A DNA stretch of 64,000 nt from Onchidella celtica (GCA_963931925.1 OZ007572.1:21356460-21420459), one strand, 5' to 3'; counted from the stretch's first letter, positions 1-12,030 are shown. Numbers and translations are program-made. Notes: generated from the letters alone by a model not told the origin.

Positions 1-1344
1 GGTCACCACTTGTCTTTGAGAGGCCATTTTTATCTTCTCTGCTAATCAGAGTACAGCAATACTCTTTTTGCCAAATGAAAGGGCTTTGAATAATCTATTT
101 GATGGTACTGATATCTCCATATCACCAAAATGCACAAAGTGTCTCATTTTGTCGGGCGGTTACACATATGTTTTGACACGCTGTGTTTCGACAAGACAAT
201 AAACAAAACCCCACGTTTCACAACTGAAACCTAAATTTTTATTTGCAGTAAAAAATTCCCTGACAGAGACAATATAAAAAAACACACCCCACTCGCTCGT
301 GAACTTTGCAAAGACGCCTGCTCAGCAGTTATTGTTGCTATTGTTGTTGTGTCTTGAATTCTGTTTAGAGAAATTAAAATAAGCGAATCAAAACTAACAA
401 AAAATAGTGGCACGGGGACTCCAGCACACATTACCCTACTTAGCTACACTAGGTGTGCCGTTTGACTATGTGGTTGCGAGAGCACTTTTCCCATGACATG
501 GACAATCCTAAGTCTAATAATACACTAAAGTACCAGTTGCCCCTTAAGATCTAAGGAAGTAGGTTCTAATCCGTATGTCTTGTCCGGCCTACCCCCGACC
601 AAACTCCACCCCAGCACTCAGTCCCTCAGCAGCGTCTTAGGGGAGGAAACTCGCCAGATCCCAGGCTATATTACAGGTTAGTTGGGCGAGTACCTTGGTC
701 GACCGTCGACCTCGACGCTACATGGAAGCAGGAGCCAGTGACCGCCCGGGTTTCCCCAAAGTGGCTGTTCTGTACTATAAATAAATTTGGGTTTTTCTTA
801 TATGACACAGAATCCATTCGTTGTCTGCCGTTATGGGTTTGACCTCATTATGCATAATCTCATATATTAAATCCATTCCTTTGTCAACACAGCTAAAAAC
901 ATATTGTTTTAATTCAAACGTTTATGCTTATAAATATTTCATAAGATAAATGTCTCTGGATCAGGCACAACTTCATAATTTTGCCTTCTCAAAAAGGCTA
1001 TACCGCTATCACATGATTATCGTCCTTTGCCCTTGACGTATTCTTCACTTTTATCTACAAACCAGAAGCAGAAGTGGGAATCCATTATAATAATATTCTC
1101 CTTAACGTGAATGTCAATACGGATTGAATACTTTTTCTTACTTTCTCGAACATGTGAAACTTTTCACTTGCATTTACAATAGGGTTTTTCTTTCCCTGGT
1201 TTACAAATTTGAATAAAAATAAAATAGGTCTAACAAAACATTAAAATGATTTCATAATAGATTCATGTCTGACATTATAAGAAAGACCCTATTTAGGATT
1301 CCAAATTCGATACCAAATAGACACATCCATTACAAAAGAGATGA
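1..1344. other. Non-coding stretch, no gene seen
   Basis: AT-rich sequence with no ORF that resembles a protein family. A somewhat more GC-rich patch at about 550-760 could be old repeat sequence, but I could not assign it to a family. Confidence 0.5.
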
Positions 1345-1600
1345 CCTCACCACCCTTAACATCAAAAATCCTATAACTTCTAAATTATGATATTCATTGT
1401 CGGTGTCGTGGCCAAACTGCCTGTCTCACGGAAACAAAATTTTACAAAAGAAGGGAAAAACTTGTCAGACTTGCCATACCTCACCATCTTTAACAACAAA
1501 AATCTTATAACCTCTAAATTATAATATATAACGTCGATGTCATGGTCAAACCACTTATCTCATGGAAACAAAGTTTTAAGAAAGGCTTGTCAGACTTGTT
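1345..1600 (+). repeat. Two-copy direct repeat (about 135 bp) at the left edge of the minisatellite
   Basis: A segment beginning cctcacca and containing taacatcaaaaatcctataa, ctaaatta and catggaaacaaa-type words occurs at about 1345-1478. It recurs, diverged, at about 1479-1600. Each copy ends in the word cttgtcagacttg, which is the core word of the array that follows. The array therefore seems to have grown out of the end of this duplicated unit. Confidence 0.65.
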
Positions 1601-2290
1601 GACTTTGTCGGTGTTGTCGGACTTGTGTGGTAGATTTGTCTGGCTCGTCCAGTGGACTAGTCATACTTGTCGAACCTGTGCTGCAGACTTCTTAGACTTG
1701 TCTGGCTCATCCAGTAGACTAGTCGTACATGTCGGACCTGTGCGGCAGACTTCTTGGACTTGTCAGACTTTTGCGGCAAACATGTCTGACTTGTTGTGCC
1801 ATCTTGTCAGACTTGTGCAGCGGACTTGTCAGCCTCGTCAGACTTGTGCCCCTGGCTAGTCAGACTTATGCGGCAGACCTGTTTGACTTGTGCTGCTGAT
1901 TTGTCGGACTTGATGGATGTCTGCAGTGGACTTATCAGATATGCTGGACTTGGCAGACTTGGCAGACTTTTTTCGAAAAAAAAAAAAGTAAAGCGAACCT
2001 CCTAAAATAAAGACCTCAAATCAAGCAGACTTTTTCGGCGAACTTTGTTGGACATGCGGTGGATTTGTCAGGTTTGTCATGATTGTGCAGCCTGCATGTC
2101 AGACATGTCAAAGTTGTGGGGTTTCTGCAGTGGACTTGTCGGACTTGTTGAACTTGAGCAGTGGATTTGTCAGACTTGTGTGGATGACTTGTTGGATTTG
2201 TCGTACTTGTCGAATCTACTTGGCCAACTTGCCGGACTTGTGCGGTGGACTTGTTAGACGTAATAAGCGAACTTGTCGAATCTGGACAAA
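1573..2290 (+). repeat. Short-period minisatellite built on the gacttgt word
   Basis: Irregular tandem repetition of short units such as cttgtcagacttgtgcggca, with a spacing of roughly 18-24 bp. The words gacttgt, tgcggcag and gtcggac recur throughout. It merges into the more regular 43-44 bp array at about 2285. ORFs across it, such as 1542-1859, reflect a scarcity of stop codons in the repeat and are not taken as genes. Confidence 0.75.
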
Positions 2291-5100
2291 AGACTTTTGA
2301 CCAACTTTTGGATGAGTCAAAATTTTTTGGTCCAAGGTGTCAGACTTGTGCATCAGACATGTGGTGTCAAAATTTTTGTGGGCAACTTTTCGGACTTGTG
2401 CGTTAGACTTGTCCGATTTTTGGCCAACTTGTTGGATATGTTCATCAGTCTTGTCAGATTTTTTGGCCAACTCGTCGGACTTATACATCAGACTTCTCTG
2501 ATTTTTTGGCCAATTTGTCGAACTTGTTCATCAGTCTTGTCAGATTTTTTGGCCAACTCGTCGGTCCTATGCATCAGACTTGTCGTAATTTTTCATTCAA
2601 TTTTGTGGACTTGCACGTCAGACTTGTCAGAATCTTTCGGCCAACTTGTCGGACCTGTCAAAATTTTTTGGCCAACTTGTCGGACTTGTGCATCAGGCTT
2701 GTTGCAATTTTTAGGCCAACTTGTAAGACTAGTGCATCGGACTCGTCAGAGTTTTTCAGCCAATTTGTTGGACTTGTGCGTCAGACTTATTGGATTTTTC
2801 AGCCAACTTGTTGGATTTGTGCGTTAGACTTGTCGTAATTTTTCGGCCAACTTGCTGGACTTGCGTGTTGGACTTGTCGGATTTTTTGGCCAACTTTTTT
2901 TACTTGTGCGTCAGACTTGTCAGAATTTCTTGGTGAACTTGTTGGGTTTCTGTGTCAGAGCTGTCGGATTTTTTGGCCATGCTCTCGGACTTGTGCATCA
3001 GACTTCTTATCATTTTTCAGCCACATTGTCAGATTCGTGCGTCATACGATGTCATAATTTTTCAGCCAACTTGTTGGATTTGTGCGTCAGACTTGCCGGA
3101 ATTTTTCGGCCAATTTGTCAGACTTGTCAAAATTGTTTTGGCCAACTTATTGGAGTTGTGCATCAGACTTGTCAGAATTTTTTGGCCAACTTGTTAGACT
3201 TGTGCGTCAGATTTATCAGATTTTTTGGCCAACTTGTCGGACTTGTGCGTCAGACTTGTCATAATTTTTTGGCCAACCCTTTGGACTTCCACATTAGACT
3301 TGTTGGATTTTTCGTCCAACTTGTTGGATTTGTTGGTCAGATTTGTCAGAATTTTTTGGTCAATTTGTTGCACTTGTGCATCAGACATGTCGGAATTTTT
3401 TGGTCAACTTGACAGACTAGTTAGAATCTTTGGGCCAACTTCTCGGACTTGTCAAAGTTTTTTTGGCCAACTTGTTGGACTTGTGGGTCAGACTTATCAG
3501 AATTTTTGGGCCAACTTGTTGGATTTGTGCCTCAGACTGGTCAAAATGTTTTGGCCAACTCATAGGACTTGTGCATCAGACTTGTCGGAATTTTTCAGCC
3601 AATTTGTCGGACTTGCATTTCGGACTTGTCGTACATCAGACTTATCGGCATTTGTCCGACAACATCTTGGACCTGTGCGTTGGACTTGTCAAAAGTTTTT
3701 GAGCGACTTGTCGGACTTCTGCGTCAGACTTGTCGGAATTATTCGGCCAACATGTTGGACTTGCATGCCGGGCTTGTCGGGTTTTTCGGCCAACTTTTCG
3801 GATTTGTGCATCAGACTTGTCGGAATTTTTTCCGGCAACATCTCAGACCTGTGCGTTGGACTTGTCAAAATTTTTTGAGCGACTTGTCGAATTTCTGTGT
3901 CAGACTTGTCGGAATTTTTCTGGCAACATCTCGGACTTGTGCGTCAGACTTGTCGGATATTTTGGCCATCTCAGACTTGCGCGTCAGACTTGTCAGAATT
4001 TTTTTGGTGAACTTGTTGGGTTTCTGCAACTTCTTGGACTTGTGTGTCAGACTTCTTAAAATTTTTCTGTCAACTTGTCAGACTTGTGCATCAGACAATG
4101 TCATAATTTTTTGGCCAACTTGTTGGATTTGTGCGTCAGACTTGCCGGAATTTTTCGATCAATTTGTCAGACTTGTCAAAATGGTTTTGGCCAACTTATT
4201 GGAGTTGTGCATCAGACTTGTCAGAATTTTCCAGCCAACTTGTCGGACTTGTGCGTCAGACTTGTCGTAGTTTTTTTGTCAACTTGTTGGACTTCCACCT
4301 TGGACTTGTTGGATTTTTTGTCCAACTTGTTGGATTTGTTGGTCAAACTTGTTAGAATTTTTCGGCCAATTTGTTGGACTTGTGCATCAGACATGTCGGA
4401 ATTTTTCGTCCAAACCATCAGACTTGTTAAAATTTTTAGGCCAACTTCTCGCACTTGTCAAAGTTTTTTGACTACCTTGTTGGACTTGTGCGTCAGACTT
4501 ATCAGAATTTTTAGGCCAACTTGTTGGATTTTGTGCCTCAGGCTGGTCAAAATGTTTTGGCCAACTCGTCAGACTTGTCGGATTTATTGGCCAACTTGTC
4601 CGACTTGCATATCGGACGTCGGATTTTTCCAGCCAACTTACTGGACTTGTACATCAGATTTGTAAGTTCTTTTTCATTCAAATTGTTTGATTTGTGCGTC
4701 AGACTTCTCAAATCTTTTTGGCCAACTTGTTGGACTTGTGCATCAAACTTATCGGAATTTTGGGGAAACCTTGTTGGATTTGTGTGTCAGGCGGGTCAGA
4801 ATGTTTTGGACAACCTGTCGGTCTTGTGCATCGGACTTGTCGGAAATTTTTTCTGCTAACTGGTCAGACTTGTGGGTCAGATTTGTCAAAATGCTTTGGC
4901 CAACTTGTCGGAATTTTCGGCCAACTAGTTAGACATGAACGTCGGACTTGTCAGACTTTTTTCTCCCAACTTATTGGATTTATGCATTGGACTTCTTTGA
5001 ATTTTTTGGCCAACTTGTTAGACTTGAGGGTCAGACTTGTCGGAATTTTTCCGCCAACTGGTTGGACTTGTGCATTAGGCTTGTCAGACTTGTGTGGCGG
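2285..5100 (+). repeat. 43-44 bp minisatellite, about 60-65 units, with higher-order repeats
   Basis: The unit is approximately ttttttggccaacttgtcgg followed by acttgtgcatcagacttgtcagaa, 44 bp in its commonest form. It is repeated head to tail for about 2.8 kb with substantial divergence. A second level exists: blocks at about 2930-3600 recur in order at about 4000-4570. Examples are the distinctive gacttgtcaaaattgttttg word at 3121 and again at 4170, and the cttccac word at 3286 and again at 4292. Overlapping ORFs of 100-233 codons occur in all three plus frames because the unit nearly lacks stops. Since 44 is not a multiple of three, these are repeat artefacts rather than one protein. Confidence 0.9.
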
Positions 5101-5112
5101 ATTTGTCGGGCT

Positions 5113-5415
5113 TATGCTAACATTAAAACAAGAACTTCTAATTCTAAAGGGTGACAAAGGGGCGTCTAAAATAGCTGTTTTGTGCATTAATTGTATGTGT
5201 GTGTGTTTGTATTTGTGTCCTGATTTTAGATCTAGTTCATCCAGTGGAAGGGTCTTTTGCTTTTAGGGATCTTTGACCAGTTGTACGTAATTAACATTTA
5301 TCCTAACACTCACCCTATTAAAAACTTGCAATTCTAATGGGTGGATAGGAGGCGTTTAAAATAGTTGGCTTTGTGCATTATTTGTGTGGAGGGATGTGTG
5401 TGTGTGTGTGTTTAA
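5113..5415 (+). repeat. Two-copy direct repeat, 190-bp spacing, each copy ending in a GT tract
   Basis: The segment attctaa(a/t)gggtg(a/g) ... ggcgt(c/t)taaaatag ... tttgtgcatta occurs at about 5141 and again at 5331. Each copy runs into a short (GT)n tract, at about 5193-5206 and 5395-5411. It sits immediately after the minisatellite. Confidence 0.7.
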
Positions 5416-6126
5416 TCCTCTGGTGTCCAAGATAAAATATAATTTGCATTGCGAAGGAACCTCAGAATCACAGGCGATAGCTCAACCTTTTTGAGAATCA
5501 GTGCCTGGTAAGTTACGATTTTTATTTGATGATGCGTTAGACGTGTATATTATGTATGTGCATTTAAACGTTCTGTGAAAGTAAAATCCCCTCATGGGAT
5601 AATAAAGTGATTCTGATCTTATCTTATGGAAATGAAAAAGACAGAAGAAAAAAAAGCTCAAAAAAAAATAGTGGTGGCTAATAATTAAAGACACATGTAA
5701 GAAATTTACAGTAAAACTACAGCTGGAAAATTATGTAATCCCCACCAATGACAACAAAGACACTTTAATATAAAATAAACAAATTAAAAAAATCAGATTG
5801 AAACGAAACGTGGACACTTTTATTTTTCACAAAGATCTTTTCACAAAAAAAAGGGTTAAGATTCCAGCTAGGTTCACTACTGTGGCTTTTTTGTGGAAGA
5901 CTAGCATCACGACGTCCACGACGACAACATCGTCCTCAACACCATCATCGTTGTCAGAGCTGCTGATAACACCAGCATTGGACTGGAGGTTGTTCTAAAG
6001 GCTGGGTTGAGGGAAGTCAGAGCTATTGGGAGAAGAAAAAAAAATGGGTTTGGAAAACAAACTTGCTGTAGGGGACAAAAAGAAAGCAGAGAAGTGTATG
6101 GGTAGGCAATGTGCATGTGATATTAC
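5416..6126. other. Non-coding stretch with a LINE/SINE-like tail
   Basis: No gene is seen. At about 5600-5630 the sequence ggataataaagtgattctga followed by tcttatctta resembles the simple 3' tail of many invertebrate LINE/SINE elements. The assignment is weak. Short ORFs on both strands have no recognisable features. Confidence 0.35.
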
Positions 6127-6555
6127 CAGTGGCGTGCAGAACATCCATTTCAGAGGGGGGGGGGGGGGAGGCATCATATCAAACAGTGAAACTGAAATTG
6201 TTTTTTTGAAATTATCACTGCAGAAGCTGCCTTTATACCAACTCGTTGTCTCACAAGCTGGTGTAAAGGTGGATCCGCATTTTAATGCCTGAGAGCGGAG
6301 TAGAGAACCTGTTAATGTAAATATTGTGCGTAATGCTGATTAAGATAATACAAAGTACCGGTAGCGACAAATCTATAAGCGCTGTAGAGTTCGCTTTAAT
6401 TCACACAGTCTACTTGGCACTCCACAAGTTTATTTCATCTATTTTTACATTATTTTAAATGTCCCCTTTTCGTAATTTCTCAGTACTAGGCCCTTGCGGC
6501 ATGCAATCAAGGAGCTGGCTCTATCCAGGCACCACCAAACCTCTGCACGCCACTG
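6127..6555. mobile_element. hAT-like MITE, 429 bp
   Basis: The terminal inverted repeats begin CAGTGGCGTGCAGA on both ends (6127-6140 and the complement of 6542-6555). This fits the CAGNGGCG-type ends of hAT elements. The flanking 8-bp segments gatattac (6119-6126) and gatatcag (6556-6563) match at 6 of 8 positions, consistent with an aged 8-bp hAT target duplication. The interior is AT-rich and non-coding, with a 14-bp poly(G) run at 6155-6168. It is non-autonomous. Confidence 0.72.
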
Positions 6556-7370
6556 GATATCAGGGCCATATATAGAAGATTGTGTATGCATGGACCGTGT
6601 GTTCAAGGACTTGCGTTCGTGTCCCGTTGGCCCCGCGAGTTACATATTATTAAGTTACAAAAGGTGACACAAACTATATTGTTACCACCATGGATGGAGA
6701 TGGCAGTAACTTGGTCTAAACGAAACCCTTTTCAAAACAAGAGAGTAAGAAGGAAGATCACAACAAATAAAATGTATTTTAAAATTATACAATATACTCA
6801 TTTGCACTCAATGAACCGGTGCTTTTTCGTCCGAAATTTATTGTATACATAAATCAATGTGCCAATTATTGTTAAGTTTACCAGCAACATTTGCATATAT
6901 ATGAATTCACACAAACATATTCACAAACACTGTTTGATGTCTACCACGCTAACAAATACAGCAGATCTGAACCTGTTATAAATAAACATGATAAGCCGAC
7001 ACCAACTGTTGGCTACATAATGATTTACTGCGACAATAGGTGGGGTATTCTTTGGTAAGCTGATTCAATTAATCGGGGATTTCAAAAGAATAAAAAGAAG
7101 ATCATGACGGATACAGACCTCTTGAGGTCTTATACTATTTCAAAAATGGATTAACTGCCATTCAGCACTTTGAATTTCTGGTATTGCGAGCCGCTTTGTC
7201 TGGAATTTTCATTGTTACTTCCCCTGCCTTGCAGTCTCAGTATTTCGTTTTCATCATTATGTCCCCTGTCACAAGAGGCAATACTATCACTCTTCCTGTC
7301 TTTGTCAGAGGAATCGCCATGGTCCTGTCAAACGTTCTTGTTTGTTGTTGGTGGTGGTAGCCAAGACCCA
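6556..7370. other. Non-coding stretch
   Basis: No gene, repeat or RNA could be supported here. The 90-codon ORF at 6580-6852 has no recognisable domain. Confidence 0.4.
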
Positions 7371-7439
7371 CTTGGGTGGTAGTAGTGGTGGTGGTGATGG
7401 TGGTGGTGGTGATGGTAGTGGTGGTGATGGTGGTGGTGA
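7371..7439 (+). repeat. (GGT)n trinucleotide microsatellite
   Basis: An imperfect run of ggt with occasional agt and gat triplets. ORFs that read it as poly-Val (plus) or poly-His (minus) are microsatellite artefacts. Confidence 0.85.
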
Positions 7440-7796
7440 GCGAGGAAGGTAGTAGAAAAATCATTAAATTTCGTCCACTTTCGCCTTTTTCTTGGCACAA
7501 ACACGAAAGTCCCGACTTTAACAGGAGGGAAATGTGGCGCGTGCACCATCCGAAACTGCTAGAGGATCCAATACTTACAACATTCAGAAAGCTCAAGCCT
7601 TTCTTTTTCATCGTCGGCAATCATTTTGAGCTGTTGATTAAAAAGAAAAGAAGTGTAGTACAATATTTTATCTGTTTCCATCTATTAGTTCATGCAACTG
7701 GCATAGTAAAACAACAATTAATCAGCATTAAAGCATTGAATAACAAATGACAGTATCACAGTATCAAAATATCTACGAACAACGTCTTCTTCGTCT

Positions 7797-8024
7797 AAAT
7801 CCGCGTTCACACCAGAGATCAGCTTTCGTTAACTTTCCTACTACTCACGAACGGACGAGGTTAATCTTTATAATCTTGTATATTATTAGTGTTCCCACCT
7901 AACTCTCGTATGTTCGTGAGAACACTTATACGATAGGCTTGATAATTATAAAGATTGACGCCTTCCATTCGTGAGTCGTACGAATGTTAACGAAAGCGGA
8001 TCTTTTGTCTGAACGCAGGGTTAG
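7797..8024. mobile_element. Foldback/MITE element with about 35-bp inverted repeats
   Basis: The left arm (from about 7797) contains ctaaatccgcgttcac ... agctttcgttaac, ending at 7833. The right arm (7986-8024) is its imperfect complement, gttaacgaaagcggat ... gaacgcagggttag. The arms pair over roughly 35 bp, and the innermost gttaac is itself palindromic. The interior also has inverted segments, such as taatctttataatc against taattataaagatt. It is about 228 bp and non-coding. The superfamily is not assigned. Confidence 0.68.
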
Positions 8025-8375
8025 TCTTCAGTCCTACATGAATATTTTGGTAATATGTTATTACTAATGTATTATATTGTGTTCAATTCCTCCCTGGAGG
8101 GGCCAGACAAGAACGACGTCATTCATATGTGCAAACTTGACAGCAATTCTATACGTCCGATTTCTGTAAGAACTGCTGGCTTGACACTAATTTGTCTCTT
8201 ACCTTTTCTCTGTCCACCTCACAGGATTCAGAATTCAAACGACATTCAGCAAAATCATCTAGATATCTAATAGAAGAAGCATGTAATAGAAACAGTTAGC
8301 ATTGTCTGAATCTGGGGGGAAGAAATATTCAAAACAAGGTTTTTGTTTTCACAATCCCCAAAATAATACTTCTTT

Positions 8376-8770
8376 TCTCTTGACATAATGAATTAAAAAT
8401 CCCACTGATTAATGTTCTCATTTCTCAAACTTCCAGAGGCTGTTTTGTCTTTAAGATCCCAAAAATAATATAATAAGAAGTTGTTATTCCTTCCTTTTTC
8501 TTAGCTTGATATAATGAATTAATAATCCCGCTGATTAATGTTATTATTTCTTAAATATCCGGACACTGTTTTGTCTTTAAGATCCAAAAAAAGATTATAA
8601 TCAGACATTGTTAATTCTTCTTCTCTGAACTAATTTAATCAGACATTGTTATTCTATATTAACTTAATAAGAGATAATGAATTTTCTAAAGTAACTTGAC
8701 AGATAATGAATTAATAACCTCGCTGATTAATGTTATTATTACGTAATATAATATCCAAGCACGAAGTGAC
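8376..8770 (+). repeat. Diverged AT-rich tandem repeat (about 135-bp units)
   Basis: The string ataatgaattaa(a/t)aatccc(a/g)ctgattaatgtt recurs at about 8385, 8514 and 8704. It is followed in the first two copies by ctgttttgtctttaagatcc and in all by AT-rich filler. The unit spacing is about 130 bp for the first pair and larger for the third. Confidence 0.7.
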
Positions 8771-9292
8771 TTACTGACAAAATAGAGTCTTGTTGGCCGT
8801 TTCAGACTGGCTTTCATGTGCCAATAAAAGATCTACATACGTGTAGGTGCAGTCTTCCGTGCTTCTCCTGCAGTCTGTGGAAGGATTAGCAGCATTACGT
8901 CCGCTTAGAATGGCAAGGTTCTATCTCCACTTTTTGGCTGAACTGAATTACACACGGTACACTACTTCTACAGGCCTTCTCCACTGTGTGTTAAAGTATC
9001 AAGCAGATTCGGTGTGTAATTTGTAAGTATTACTAAAGAAAAAAAAAATCTTTGCTCTAAAAGTTACGAGTGTATGAAACTTCAATCCTCGATTTCTCAG
9101 AAGTTGATGGAAGGGAGTTAGAACCTTGTCATTGCAAGGGGATGATTAATTAGTATGTAACGAATATAAAAGTAAATAGTACATGATATTCTAACGTAAT
9201 ATCTAAAGGGGGCTTTTATTGCTTAGTAAACTCTAAGCGGCATAAAGGAGAGGGTGGGGTGGGGTGGGGGGGGGGTGTGAGATAAAGTCAGA

Positions 9293-9382
9293 TGATAAAG
9301 AGAGGGGGAGAGTGAGAGAGGGGGACATTGGAAGAAAGACAGAGAGCGAGCGAGCGAGAGAGAGAGACAGAGGCAGAGAGAC

Positions 9383-9431
<49 letters not shown>
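9293..9431 (+). repeat. GA-rich microsatellite
   Basis: A purine-only tract: imperfect (GA)n with gaca and gcga interruptions, becoming pure (GA)n at about 9390-9431. It is preceded by g-rich sequence with a 10-bp poly(G) at 9266-9275. ORFs through it are artefacts of the dinucleotide repeat. Confidence 0.9.
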
Positions 9432-9436
<5 letters not shown>

Positions 9437-9706
9437 AGGAAGAATGATGACAAGTAACAATTATGTCACATCTTAATGGCACAAGGATGTCACAAGAAAG
9501 TAAAGTCTATCTCACATCCAGAGACCATCGCACACGAAAAAGACTTCTCTCTTGGCAGTCCGACATTGTGAGGGTAACAGACTTTGGATTTACTCTAGCT
9601 TAAAGATGCCCAATGTTACACTGACATGCAGCTTACCTATGCAGGATTAATTGGTCAGGAGTTTAATGGGCCTACAAAAATAGTGATGGGCCAAGACTCT
9701 ATGAAG

Positions 9707-9880
9707 CAGGGCTGTCTTAACTCATTGGCACACTAAGCAGTTGCCCAGGGCCCACAAAGGTTAAAAGGGCCCCATACATGCAAATTTACATTGGTGTTTG
9801 AAACAGCGGGAGCTGGAGGGGGGGGGGGGAGCAGCCTGTTGCTTTGCCCAGGGGCCCGTGATGATGTTAAGACAGCCCTG
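9707..9880 (+). mobile_element. hAT-like MITE, 174 bp (family member 1)
   Basis: The ends are perfect inverted repeats cagggctgtcttaac / gttaagacagccctg. The flanking 8-mers ctatgaag (9699-9706) and ttatgaag (9881-9888) match at 7 of 8 positions, as expected for a hAT 8-bp target duplication. The interior contains gggccccatacatgcaaatt. A related copy lies in the opposite orientation at 17258-17413. A 12-bp poly(G) run sits at 9818-9829. Confidence 0.8.
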
Positions 9881-9888
9881 TTATGAAG

Positions 9889-11140
9889 CCAGACCTCTGT
9901 GCAAGAACAGAACATCTTAAACGCTTTGTTAGAATATGTTAAGCTCGAGATGTTTCTTGTTGGCACAAGGTCACTTTAAAAGGTTCACAGTCATGAGGCT
10001 GTACGCAAAATACGTACCTTTTGACGATGCGGCATCTAGAGGAAAGAGTAGGCCTAATAAATAAACAGGACAATTATCTTATGAGTTATTTATAAATAAA
10101 CAACAACGACAACAACAAAGTTTCGTCTTCCGAGTACTCGTGCTTTTTAAAATAATTTTTTTTTAAATTTGGTATAACTGTCGTTGCAATTAGTATCTAT
10201 CTTCAGAAGCCAAATGGTAGCCTAGCATTAAACTATGAAGTATGATTTTAAATTAATAATGCAGTGGATATTAATTTAAAAATTACATAATTATTTTCTT
10301 AAATTGAAAAAAAAAGCCTGACAAATTTATTGGATATTAATTCAGTAATTACAAATTCCTTTTTCAAGCTGTGCCTATTAATAAAAGAATGGACTAACTC
10401 CACTTTTGTTAGAAACTGGGATAACTCTACAAGTGTATAATACGTAGGACTTTCCATATTTTCAATGGGATGAAGGTCTGCTTTCCCCCGAGATGAAATA
10501 AACACTTCACCAAGTGTCTTTTCTGTCAGCCTACTGTTTAAATGAGAGTAATAAAACAAATCAAACTCAGTTTTCTATTAAAAAAAAAAAAACATTAAAA
10601 ACTTCCTCCACTGCACATAATTATATTTGAAACAATTTGCAAAATTGTCCAATGTTTTATGTTTGGACCACTTTCTTATTTATCAAAAATAATTTTTCCC
10701 AAGATAATATTCACGTTTTTTTTTTATTTGTGTACCCTTTGACCATTTTATTTGTGAACTGATTGTCAGTGGTAGAATGGTTGTGAAGCGCTCAGAGCTT
10801 GTGTTACGGGATGAAGCGATGACGCGCTGTATAAGTGTTATGTAATATTTTATATAAAATCAATTTTGTAAGTCACAGACTGTTTGGACGAGACGATCTA
10901 CATTTGGACACTGGACGGTTGGAGTGGCGTAAGAGGTCTCTTTTTTCATGAGCACAATTAATTACGGAAAAAGTTTATGATATAAAAGTCATTAGCAATG
11001 GTTATTTCCTGAAGTGGGACAGGATCAGGATAAGGAGGGGGAAAATATAGTAAATGAAATGGTATTGGCTCATAGTACAGGCTATGACTGCCCTCAGACC
11101 GCCAGCAGAGCAGAGCAGATGATATATATGTTAAATTAGA
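9889..11140. other. Non-coding stretch
   Basis: AT-rich DNA without a supportable gene. The 86-codon minus ORF at 10299-10559 has no recognisable domain. Confidence 0.4.
10770..10860 (+). mobile_element. Possible LINE (CR1/L2-type) 3' tail relic
   Basis: The string ggttgtgaagcgctcagagc followed by gcgctgtataagtgttatgt resembles the 3' UTR ends of CR1/L2-type LINEs, which often carry gcgctatataag-like words. A similar word occurs near 16260. No coding remnant is seen here. Confidence 0.35.
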
Positions 11141-11142
11141 TG

Positions 11143-11370
11143 TAACGGAAGTGTTCAGACTGCGAGCAGAACGGAACAGAGCTTAAGAGGGCGGATAAAA
11201 TGTTACCCTTGATGTACAGTAGGCCTAACGGAAGTGTTCAGACTGCGAGGAGAACGGAGCAGAGCAGAAGAGGGCGGATAACATGTTACACTAGATGTAC
11301 CGTAACGGAAGTGTTCAGACTGCGAGGACAGGGCGGATAACATGTTACACTAGGTGTTCAGATTGCGAGT
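11143..11370 (+). repeat. About 80-bp tandem repeat (3-4 copies) with a nearby inverted copy of its core
   Basis: The word taacggaagtgttcagactg begins units at 11143, 11226 and 11303, with spacings of 83 and 77 bp. A shortened fourth unit (ggtgttcagattgcgag) lies at about 11354. Units carry agggcggataacatgttaca. At about 11499-11514 the inverted form cgcagtctgaacag appears, so the array could be part of a larger inverted-repeat element. Confidence 0.75.
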
Positions 11371-11819
11371 ATAGCAGTGCAGTAAGAAATTAACCGGCCT
11401 GCTCGATCTTCAAAGGGTGTGCAGGCCTACTCATCAACACTGCCGCCACATCAGTGGCACATTGGCGTAGTCCTGCTTGAGTAGGCCTACTCTGCTCCGG
11501 CCGCAGTCTGAACAGCCAAACTTTCTGTGCTCTGTCGTTGATAATCAGCTGGCAGTTTTGTTGAAATTGTTTGTAACCAAGATCAGAGGTGAGGAGAAGA
11601 TCTGACGATGATAAGCCTAGCGAAAGACTTGTAGACTGGGATGACATCAATAGTCACTGGGTGAGTAGTTACAAAAAAAAACGTTTATTTACCTTGTGGA
11701 AAGTACGTTCCAAGCTCTGAAATGTGCATCAATATTACATGTATTTATAAAGAAAGACAAAATTAAACATAGCATGTCATCATTCACTTGTTACACATTT
11801 TTTGGTCAATCAAATCATT

Positions 11820-12030
11820 ATCTATCTGTCTGTCCATCCATCCACCCATCCATCACCTTGTATGTACTTCTGCCCATCCATGCGTCCACCCCCCCCCCCC
11901 ATCGGTCCTCCGACCGTCCGTCTGTCTGCTCGTCCATCCATCCATCCAGCGGTCTTTGGCTCGTCCATCCATCCATCCACCCACCCACCCACTCCTCCAT
12001 CCATCCATCCATCCATCCACCCACCCACAA
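11820..12030 (+). repeat. (CCAT)n / (CCAC)n tetranucleotide microsatellite
   Basis: Interrupted runs of tccatccatccaccca and cctccatcca-type units. It includes a 10-bp poly(C) at about 11889-11899. Overlapping ORFs in several frames are artefacts. Confidence 0.9.

Noticed and set aside
3225..4270. Long plus-strand ORFs (up to 233 codons) in the minisatellite
   Set aside because: They follow the 44-bp repeat in all frames, are not periodic in codons and show no protein-like features.
9223..9482. Ser/Leu and Arg/Glu-rich ORFs on both strands
   Set aside because: Direct products of the GA microsatellite.
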